Source of the DNA: Stephanodiscus triporus
Lineage: Eukaryota > Bacillariophyta > Thalassiosirophyceae > Thalassiosirales > Thalassiosiraceae
Length of the DNA: 14,289 nucleotides
Assembly: GCA_036939755.1 (NCBI GenBank)
Contig: JALLAZ010000537.1
Span: 1 to 14,289 of the forward strand
Direction of reading: 5' to 3'
Shown one piece after another: positions 7,486-14,289 of this stretch. The notes beneath the pieces are model-generated. The model had not been told where the DNA came from. It searched no databases and saw only the letters and a program-made list of their open reading frames with translations. The position numbers and the translations under genes are program-made. Within the stretch, counting starts at the first letter, position 1; each line of letters opens with the position of its first letter.

Positions 7486-8094
7486 ATGAGAACCAACTGT
7501 CCTGTATCGATAGCCGCCGCCTTCATTGGCATCGTACGCTACGTCGTCGCAAATCCGGCGGGACTAGTTACCCCCTACATCCCTCGGGATTTGAGCCAAC
7601 CCGCGGAAAGGATTATTTACGAGGCCGAATCTGCCGCGTCCTTCGATCCATCGTCCGTCGTCGACGGGGCGAACTCAGGCGCGAGGGGCGACCGATACGT
7701 CGACATGGGAGGCATCGGCTCCTACTTGGAATTCGTGGTAGACGAGGCAGACGAGGAAGGCGACGAGGGGTATAACCCCGACGATTCCAACGACTGCGCG
7801 ATCTCGTTCCGTTACGCGAGCGCGTCGAGGGACGGCGCCACGCGTCCGTGCTCGGTGAGCGTCAACGGCACCGTAGTCGACACTCTCCATTTCTCCACCA
7901 CGCACTGGTGGCGCCGATGGGATCAGGCGGTCGTATGGACGAAGGTGAATTGCTCGCCGGGCACGACCATCAGGCTCACCGCACTGTCTAAGCACGGCGG
8001 GCCGAACATCGATTGGATGGCCTTGGATTTCATGTATCAACTGGATCCGAACCAAGTCGAACCAGCGGGATCCCTGCGCGGTTCTTGCAAATGA
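7486..8094 (+). CDS. Secreted CBM6-like carbohydrate-binding protein
   Basis: A single-exon protein of 202 residues. Residues 1-22 are hydrophobic (ISIAAAFIG-like core, VSIAAAFIGIVRYVVA) and look like a signal peptide cut near VVA|NP. Residues about 43-183 fit a family 6/35 carbohydrate-binding module, a beta-sandwich: YEAESA with the usual Glu pair (46, 48), GDRYVDMGGIGSYLEF, ISFRYAS, SVSVNGT, an aromatic HWWRRW patch (140-145), and the closing GPNIDWMALDF. Four cysteines (104, 122, 156, 201) in the mature part could pair outside the cell. An acidic insertion (about 86-103) interrupts the fold between strands. There is no catalytic domain, so it probably binds rather than cuts polysaccharide. 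It is divergent from the PAPS-forming enzyme. The ATG is preceded by AGCAGAAGC and no upstream in-frame ATG is evident. The ligand is unknown. Confidence 0.85.
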   Translation: MRTNCPVSIAAAFIGIVRYVVANPAGLVTPYIPRDLSQPAERIIYEAESAASFDPSSVVDGANSGARGDRYVDMGGIGSYLEFVVDEADEEGDEGYNPDDSNDCAISFRYASASRDGATRPCSVSVNGTVVDTLHFSTTHWWRRWDQAVVWTKVNCSPGTTIRLTALSKHGGPNIDWMALDFMYQLDPNQVEPAGSLRGSCK

Positions 8095-8524
8095 TGAGGT
8101 GCCTCCGTAGCTTGCTGAAAAAGACTGCGCTGGTCTGAGAATTGGAATTTGCCGCATAGGATTGTGTCTTATGTCGTCAACCTGATTATTGTTAGATAGT
8201 AGTGTGTAAAATATTGCGTTATTTTTTTACATTTTTTTAGCAAGCCAATTGAATTGTTATCCTCTCCCCCTTCAAATCCTACAACTACACCTCCATTGAT
8301 ATTGATATTAACCTTGACACATGACAGGACTAATGGCCGCTTAAATTATACCAATAAAAAATCTGCCAATGCAGTTGTCCACCATGGTTGCTCAGCACTG
8401 TCCACTTTCAGATGCCATCATTCACCATTGCCCATCGTCATCCCCACCATCACTTGCCGCCAACACCCTCCATCCACTACTAATATATCTGTTGCTGTTG
8501 CCCCACATTGAGAGCTGTTGTCTT

Positions 8525-9018
8525 TCATGGTATGGTCCTCTGCCAATTGCCAACAGCCACAGACAGCAGCCTCCTCCATTGTGGTCTTGCACTAACACTG
8601 GAGTTGCACTGCATGCCACAACAGGATACTACTAAGGTGCACCCACCAATCCAAGGCCTTTTGGGGGGTGCACTGTAGGTGTAGGTGTTGTGCCCCAAGT
8701 GAAAGTGCATATGCAATTCCACTGTGAAGAGGAAGGATGATCCAATTGAATACAAGTGCAACGAGCAAAAGTTGTTCTTGTAAAACTCAAGAAGAAGGCC
8801 AACTAGCAACCTGCGACGGAAGTGGCAGCAGCAGAAATTGGCTTGGCTTCCTCCATTGGCATTGGTGGACTCTTCTCAACATCAACATCAAGAAAAGGAG
8901 CAAAAGCTAGGGGAGGATCAACTTCCCTCTTTGCCCCCATCCTTGAGCTTGAAGCAAGATGAGACATCAAGTAGAGCGTGGAGAAGAGCAGCCAGATCCA
9001 GAGTACCGGCCACAACAA
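8525..9018. pseudogene. Possible decayed gene or element remnant (unidentified)
   Basis: Short plus-strand stretches read well but in different frames: one about 8540-8634 (LPIANSHRQQPPPLW), one about 8665-8737 (VGVVPQVKVHMQFHCEEE), and one about 8809-8962 (TEVAAAEIGLASSIGIGG, then TSLFAPILELEAR and a stop). The last has strong purine-first codon periodicity. The minus strand is also open at 8803-9018 and 8525-8809. Frame changes between coding-like pieces suggest a broken gene, or exons whose introns I cannot place. No family recognised. Confidence 0.22.
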
Positions 9019-9114
9019 TGGCTAGTATTGTCTACTACTGTGGACGCGAGGTGTGATGGTGATGATGGGCACCTATGACCTATGATGATGGATGATGAGG
9101 ATGATGATGACTAC

Positions 9115-9147
9115 GGGTATGGTATGGGTATGGGTATGGGTATGGGA
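9115..9147. repeat. GGGTAT short tandem repeat
   Basis: About five units of a hexamer GGGTAT (one unit lacks a G) in a row, next to a GAT-rich tract at 9060-9110. This is a simple sequence repeat and is not the TTAGGG telomere unit. Confidence 0.85.
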
Positions 9148-9365
9148 GAGGGCAGATGCAGGGGAATCATAGTCAGTACAGTTATGTATTTCACATCATT
9201 GTAACCAAGAAGTATGCTCTCTTCTACACAGTTACTCCCGGTAACATTAAGGTAATAGTAGTATGTCACCGAACCTTCACTTGATCACAACTCTACATCC
9301 CCTCTATGGTATCGTAGTAGTATCGTACAACATACACACGGATTTCGGATTTCGGGGAACAACGC

Positions 9366-9373
9366 TTACGTCA
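9366..9373 (+). promoter_or_regulatory. CRE-like site TTACGTCA upstream of the bZIP gene
   Basis: TTACGTCA (reverse TGACGTAA) is a classical CRE/ATF-type bZIP target containing ACGTCA. It lies about 255 bp upstream of the preferred start codon at 9628, or 171 bp upstream of the earlier ATG at 9544. In diatoms, TGACGT-type elements are known to mediate CO2/cAMP responses through bZIP factors. Whether it works here is inference. Confidence 0.4.
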
Positions 9374-9389
9374 TTGAACCTACAAAGAG

Positions 9390-9461
9390 TTTTTTTTTTT
9401 AGGGGAAATCTGGGGGGCAATTTTTTTAGACTGGGGGGTAGTAAAATGTTCTTGGGGGGGG
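9390..9461. repeat. Degenerate T-tract/G-tract repeat in the bZIP leader
   Basis: Roughly three imperfect units: T11-AGGGG-AAATCT-G6, then T7-AGACT-G6, then a G8 run after TAGTAAAATGTTCTT. The four G-runs (4, 6, 6 and 8) with loops of 6, 15 and 15 bases could form a loose quadruplex. The T-runs ending in AG also resemble 3' splice sites, so a 5'-UTR intron is possible. Confidence 0.6.
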
Positions 9462-9627
9462 AGCCCTTCAGAGACTGTATTCTTGTTTCTTTCATGTTTT
9501 TTCCTTCGTTTGCGAGAAGCCTCCCGCGACTCGATCGACCTCGATGATAGCATTGTCTTTGTCCTCCACTTCGGTCATAGACAGAGACGGAGGGGAGCGG
9601 CGTAGATTGCATAAAACAACATCCATC

Positions 9628-12600
9628 ATGCTCGAGGAAGGCGAGGAGAAGAAGGATGCCTCGCCCCTGATTCGATATTACGCCGGCGTCGCGACGCCCG
9701 ATCCCCTGGCCGCGTTCGCGGCCGAGGACGGGATGGGCATCCCGACGACGACGACGACGACGATGCCCGATTACGCGATGACGACGACGATGCCCGATTA
9801 CGCGACGACGACGGCGTCCCACTACGCGCCGACGACGGGCGCCGTGCCCGATCCGACGATCCCCGCGACGACGGCGTCGGCGTGGACGATGGAAGGCGGG
9901 CCGGGATCCATAGGCCCCGCGTCGCCCCGTCCCGCCCCGTCGCCCCTGGCGTCGCCCTGCGCGCTCTCGCCGCTCGGTCCGCCCGCGCCGATGGCATTGG
10001 GCAACGATTGCCACGGGAACGGAAACGGGAACAACGACAGTCCGACGTCGGTGGGGACGTCGGAGTCCGTGATGGACGCCATGGCGTCGGCCATGATGGC
10101 CGACGTCGGCGCGGACATCATCCAGCCGGCGCTGGGGTTGGAGGGGGGGAAGGAGATGGGGGGCGTCGACGACTACGAGCCTCCCACGAACCGACAGCGA
10201 CGTCGTTCGAACTCCATACACTGGGAAACCTCGCAGCTCCCGTCGTCGCTGCGTTGCTCCCCCCCTCCCTCCTTTCGCGCGTCGGCTGGCGCCGCCCTGT
10301 CCGCCGCAGCCGCCGTCGCCTCCTCCTCCTCCCCCTCCTCCTCCCCCGACGGTGGTTCCTCCCATCATCGTCGTCGCACGGGCGTCCTCCCACAGTGTCG
10401 CTCCGCCCCTTTCACGTCGGCGACGTTGTTCGGCGGTCATGGCGGCGTTGGGTACTCGCACTCGTCGGGGAGCCTGCACAGCGAGGGCTTGCACAGCGAG
10501 GGCTTGCACAGCGAGGGGTGCAGCGGCGAGAGCGACTCGGGCTGCGGGAGTCCCCCGGCGGTGTTCTTCGGGGGAGGGACCCCCCCGGTCGCGGCAGCGT
10601 TCGGGGTCGGGGGAGGGGGAGGGACGACGACGGGCTGGGCCTCGTCCGCCGCCGCCGCCGTCGGATCGGCCGCCACGACCCACGCCTCCTTCGCCGCCGC
10701 CGCCGCCGCCGCCGCGTCGCGTCCGAACGCGGGAGGGAACCGGACGTCGGATAAGCGACAGAGGCGACTCGAGCGCAATCGCGAGTCGGCGCGCGTGTCG
10801 CGACGGCGGAGGAAGCACTACCTCGAGGAGCTGGAGTGCCGGGTGTCTCGCATGAGCGAGGAGATGGACCGGGGCAGGATGGCCCACGCGAGCTCGGCGG
10901 TGCGAACGATCAGGGGGATGAGGTCGGGGACGCTGGACGACGCCGAGGGACTGCTGTCGTCGCGGCCGGGGTGGCGCGACCCGAGCATAGATGGACCGCC
11001 TCCCCCGGTCAAGAAATCGTCTGGGATACATCACAACGTGGTGGTCGCTCCTCGGAACGCCAACGACGAACACCCCGCCCCGAGGACGACCGCATCGACA
11101 TCATCGCTGGAACGGGCCGCGAACGCCCTCGTCGCCAACCTGTCGCGCGCGTCGAACGAGTTGCAGATCGTGCAAACGTTCATGAAGCAGCACCTGCTGA
11201 GTCTGGTACAGCCGACGCCAACGCGGTTCGTTCTGTGGCTGAGCCTGCAGGACGACGGGTTCTACAGGGGTGGACGCAGCGCGTCCGAGAGGCTTAGCGC
11301 CGCGAGAATTGGCGAACGGGTGAGCAGTTGAAGGAACATCCTCATTCGATTTTACGCGCGGAGAATAATTAGAATCACCCGCAGGCGCTCAAATCTGAAT
11401 CAAAACTGAACATTGAAATCTCTCTCTCTCTCTCTCCCTTACTCTATCTACTCTCTCTCTCTCTCTCTCTTCTCTCTAACTCCGGCTCGCTCTTCCTTTT
11501 CTCTCAAAGTTATTGCACGGCGGCACCGACCGCGCCGCGCCCAACACCACCATGATGTGGCCACTGGTCTGTCACGAAATCAGCATATCGTACGAACAGG
11601 AGGAAAAAGTACGTGGTATTCAGCGTACGATACTCTCCAATTCCGACGGTTGGATACATCGCCACACGGCATTGGCGACGCGCAAAGTAATCGAGGGCGT
11701 ACACGACGTTATATGTGGCGCGCAGGCCGCGGCGGGGAATAGGGAACGAAGCTTGATGCGAATATTGACGCCTGAACAACGGGTGAAATTCTTGGGATGG
11801 GCGAGGAGGAGAGGGGACGTCATTAAGAGGTTGGCGGAGATAGATGCCAGGGGAGGGAGAAAAGCATTAGTACCATACGGAGGCCATGGTGTGACAACAA
11901 CGAATTGCGGCGACGATGAGTACAGGACCTCGCCCGACAGGCACATCGCAGCCAACCTGTACATCATCAACCATTTACTAACGCAGGTGAAGCAACGGCA
12001 GCAGCAGCAGCAGCAACAACGGGGCGCATCTGCCACGCCCGCTGTTGTCGTTCATCCGACGAAGTTGAAGAAGCTCTCGCGCCGTCCTTCGTTCGAATCT
12101 CTTGCAGGACTTCAAGCTGCCGAGGATGCCCATAACGCCAAGTTGAGTCGCGAGGGTTCATTCTCGTCGTCAGGATCGCTCAAGCGTAGTCTGGCTAGCA
12201 TGGCGTCGCTAGGGGATGGCAGCTGTACTGATTCCATCGATCCGAACGCGACAATGTTTTCAAACGGTGGCAACAATGCCGTCACTATCGAATCCGCGCA
12301 GAGTGCGGGACAGGCGGCGGTAATGTCAGTATTGAGGGATGTATTGCCAATTGTGCCAAGGGAAGCTTGGTACAACCCGCCTTCGACCTCTGCGACGGGC
12401 TCAACTTTTCATTCTCCCACGGCGATGACACCGCAACCATCGCCACTGCCGCAGGCATGCCAGCCTTCAATGTTTGCAACAGCGCCATCGTCAGAGTACA
12501 AACCAAAAGCAAGCCAGCATGCCCAGCAGCCTCAGAGGTGGAAGAATCCACATTCAATCCCAATGCAACATGCCAAGTCTGTGTCCAGAGCTGGAATTTC

Positions 12601-13330
12601 GGCACAACCGCAACATCAACGGCCGTTGCAATCTGACATCCTGGATGTCGATGACATTCCCATGCCCACCCCCGTATCGGTGTTGCTGCGCACGTCCGAC
12701 GACTATCTCGTCTCCTCGCCAGTATATGAGCAGGAGGAACTACAGTTAGATGCTTTGGTTTCGTCGTCTAGTGGCTTTGCGTTTGGTGCGGCAGATGGCT
12801 TTTCTATGCCCTCTTCCAATGCCAACACCAACACTGGTCTTAACCGTCATCAGTCTGCGCCACAGCTTGAAGCGTTCACCCAAGCCACCGACCCAACCTG
12901 TCCGTCTCTGTTAGCCTCCCAGCACATGGCAATGATACCCGAACTGGAGCCTGTCATGTCCCATTCTGGTTTCGCCATCGTTGATCATGGCGCAGCTGAC
13001 TTTTCCGTACCGGAGCAAGTTAACTCCTCTTCATTCTACAACGCCAACGCCTGCCTGCCTGGTTACCGGCATCAATCGGCGCCGCAATTCGACACTTTCG
13101 CTACATCCTCCGACTTTCACCGCGATCCCTCCTCACTACCTTCACCACACATGGCAGTGATGCCAGAGGTTGCGTACACCGTTTCGGGTGGAAATGATAT
13201 TGATATCATAAGAGAATTTGAGATGTTGGAAGAATTGAATTTCACGAATCAAATACCAACTGCAGAGACGGATGATTGGGCGATCGGTGAAGGATTCGAT
13301 GACGACATGGATGTTGAGGGCGCTGCGTAG
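9628..13330 (+). CDS. bZIP transcription factor with C-terminal domain of diatom type
   Basis: A probable nuclear DNA-binding regulator. Exons 9628-11319 and 11510-13330 give about 1170 residues. I prefer the ATG at 9628 because codon use changes sharply there; the in-frame ATG at 9544 would add 28 residues of atypical codons. The N-terminal 370 residues are low-complexity (Thr, Ser, Ala, Gly), with MPDYA repeats and LHSEG x3 (283-297). The basic region (about 372-395) contains NRESARVSRRRR, fitting N-x7-R. The zipper is short: Leu402, Met409, then Gly416. A conserved segment (about 500-680) crosses the intron: QTFMKQHLLSLV, RFVLWLSLQDD, MMWPLVCHEISISYEQEEK and ILTPEQRVKFLGW, as in diatom bZIP proteins I recall. 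Downstream are poly-Gln (726-735), RRPS and other RxxS sites, a duplicated RHQSAPQ module (about 1001-1046 and 1075-1121), and an acidic tail (DDWAIGEGFDDDMD) that may activate transcription. Target genes are unknown. Confidence 0.88.
9743..9822 (+). repeat. ACG-rich tandem repeat coding for Thr/MPDYA repeats
   Basis: ACG triplets alternate with copies of ATGCCCGATTACGCG, so the protein reads T6-MPDYA-M-TTT-MPDYA-TTT. It lies in the low-complexity N-terminal part of the bZIP protein and is in frame. Confidence 0.85.
10474..10518 (+). repeat. Three 15-bp tandem repeats coding for LHSEG
   Basis: Three near-identical 15-bp units (consensus TTGCACAGCGAGGGC) encode LHSEG three times at residues 283-297 of the bZIP protein. 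The unit is a multiple of three, so copy changes keep the frame. Confidence 0.9.
11320..11509 (+). other. Intron of the bZIP gene (190 bp, phase 0) with CT repeats
   Basis: The donor is CGG|GTGAGC and the acceptor TTTTCTCTCAAAG|TTA. A branch-like CTAAC (11476-11480) lies about 30 nt before the acceptor, followed by a pyrimidine tract. Unspliced, the first exon would stop at 11329-11331. Spliced, the phases match and the conserved domain continues into MMWPLVCHEISIS. The intron carries (CT)n runs at about 11419-11478. Confidence 0.88.
11991..12019 (+). repeat. CAG/CAA repeat coding for glutamine
   Basis: A CAR-codon run gives QRQQQQQQQ in the bZIP protein (about residues 726-734). Most codons are CAG, with two CAA near the end. 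Confidence 0.85.
12818..13180 (+). repeat. Internal duplication of an approx. 46-residue module in the bZIP C-terminus
   Basis: Copy 1 (12818-12955) and copy 2 (13040-13180) share the order NAN, RHQSAPQ, an aromatic/acidic stretch, then SQHMAMIPE versus SPHMAVMPE. The copies have diverged at DNA level, so the duplication is old. RHQSAP fits an RxxSxP pattern, which is both a basophilic kinase site and a relaxed 14-3-3 docking motif. Confidence 0.75.
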
Positions 13331-14289
13331 CAATTCGAACACTCTTCGGGATGTTTCGGATTGAGTTTTTGGTGCATTAATTTTGAGGTACTGTCAAAAA
13401 GGAAGGCACGAGACCTCCTCGCTCATGTGGCTCTCCTATTGCGGTGTATCCGCTGAAGCTCGTTTACATACACCACACTACATGTTTTTCTTTCACACTA
13501 CACACATCACACGAAATCTCTGGGTCAATGACGTGGAATACATAAATGTCTAATAATATGTTCCACGACTTCTCAGTATTTAGAGTGCGACCATAGGATG
13601 AGCAGATGCAATTTGAAAGGTCACGTTCTCAATCATTCACAAATAATGACATGGATCTTAATGCAGCGCCATTTCTCCGATTAGCATATGAGTAAAAAGG
13701 CACAGTTGGGCTCCTTACTCTCCTAGATAGCTAAGATGAACAGCTCCCTTGAACCATCAATTACTGAGTCATGTTCATGACCTTTTCCCAGAAATTTGCC
13801 GAAATGCTGTGCAGTCATGTGGTCCTGTTTGTGTCAAATGTGTCGTACTTTTGACCCAAGCAATGGTTTCCTCTCTGTCGGAATGGCTTAGGGCGGTCAC
13901 AGAAGGATAAAGGGAGGGTGATTGATGAGCATCAGCAAGGCTGATATTTGTTTGTGGATCACACAGGTTGATTTCCCCGCCCCTTTTGGCGAACATTGCA
14001 GCCCTCGGGTGACTGGGGGGGGGGGCATTTCACTTCGCACTGCTCAGTGGCGAGAGAATTCGCACCATGCCTTTTGCAAACTCCTCTCTTTTGGGAATAG
14101 TCTGTGCACCCCTCGTGGCTGCAGTGTTCTTATATATGTTTGCATCATGCCTCCAGCAAGTCCTCCCTTAACACTTAACAGCTAAGTGGCGCCAAGAGGC
14201 CGCATTTTTTAACGAGCTTCTTTGCAGGTTGGTAACTTTGCCAGTTTTTGTCCATTGTTAGCGTTTGATAGCCAGAAAGATAGCTGAGC
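13331..14289. other. AT-rich 3' flank with no identified gene
   Basis: This holds the 3' UTR and flank of the bZIP gene. A small hairpin lies at 13532-13567 (CGTGGAA / TTCCACG), overlapping a TGACGT at 13529-13534. Eleven G lie at 14015-14025. A 34-codon open frame at 14067-14171 encodes a hydrophobic peptide (MPFANSSLLGIVCAPLV...). A good acceptor-like sequence, TTTTTTAACGAGCTTCTTTGCAG, ends near 14227, hinting that a plus-strand gene might continue past the window. Confidence 0.4.

Larger units (their letters stand above)
8095..9627. other. Intergenic region with simple repeats and a broken coding-like patch
   Basis: This holds the 3' flank of the CBM6-like gene, a T/C-rich stretch (about 8240-8480), a coding-like patch at about 8525-9018, GAT-rich repeats (9060-9110), a GGGTAT tandem repeat (9115-9147), and the probable promoter and 5' leader of the bZIP gene. 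I see no complete gene. Confidence 0.5.

Noticed and set aside
9115..9147. Telomere-like repeat
   Set aside because: The unit is GGGTAT, not TTAGGG, and it is short and internal; a simple tandem repeat.
9544..9627. Start of the bZIP protein at the first in-frame ATG (9544)
   Set aside because: The 28 codons use ATA, AGA, TTG, AAA and ACA, unlike the strongly biased codons that start at 9628. Kept as an alternative only.
9304..11073. 589-codon open frame antisense to the bZIP first exon
   Set aside because: Arg/Gly/Pro-rich with no domain. It arises because G/C-ending codons on the plus strand remove stops on the opposite strand.
11513..13330. A separate gene starting after the bZIP stop at 11331
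   Set aside because: There is no good ATG start and the conserved domain begins mid-way; the phase-0 intron 11320-11509 joins it to the bZIP exon.
1..14289. tRNA, rRNA, CRISPR array or prokaryotic operon signals
   Set aside because: No T-loop-like GGTTCGA box outside coding sequence, no regularly spaced repeats, and the genes contain introns.

Overview
The window looks like nuclear DNA from a diatom, most likely a centric of the Thalassiosirales type. Three things point there. One gene is a single-chain fusion of APS kinase, ATP sulfurylase and inorganic pyrophosphatase, an arrangement I know from centric diatoms and a dinoflagellate. One bZIP factor carries a C-terminal domain of the kind I associate with diatom bZIP proteins. 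The introns are short (78-200 bp), GT-AG, and fit the reading phase. Nothing in the window fixes the genus.

Layout: 1-3181 is AT-rich and mostly without recognisable genes. It holds several hairpins and inverted repeats, a possible small spliced membrane-protein gene (941-1715) that I cannot name, and an unassigned open patch near 2564-2876. 3182-6744 (minus strand) is the three-enzyme PAPS synthase/pyrophosphatase gene, rebuilt here as three exons and 1094 residues with an N-terminal membrane anchor. 6745-7485 is a divergent intergenic region. 7486-8094 (plus strand) is a secreted single-domain CBM6-like carbohydrate-binding protein. 8095-9627 is intergenic, with a coding-like but broken patch (about 8525-9018), simple repeats, a CRE-like TTACGTCA site and a run of T/G tracts. 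9628-13330 (plus strand) is a two-exon bZIP transcription factor of about 1170 residues. 13331-14289 is AT-rich 3' flank with no convincing gene.

How the genes relate: the fusion enzyme should turn sulfate into PAPS and hydrolyse the pyrophosphate by-product, which pulls the first step forward. PAPS is the donor for sulfation of polysaccharides and other acceptors. The neighbouring divergent gene encodes a secreted carbohydrate-binding protein, so a shared role in making sulfated extracellular polysaccharide is possible but unproven. The bZIP factor has a TTACGTCA site upstream, which could mean autoregulation or CO2/cAMP-type control. Both large genes are very GC-rich at their 5' ends and much less so at their 3' ends.
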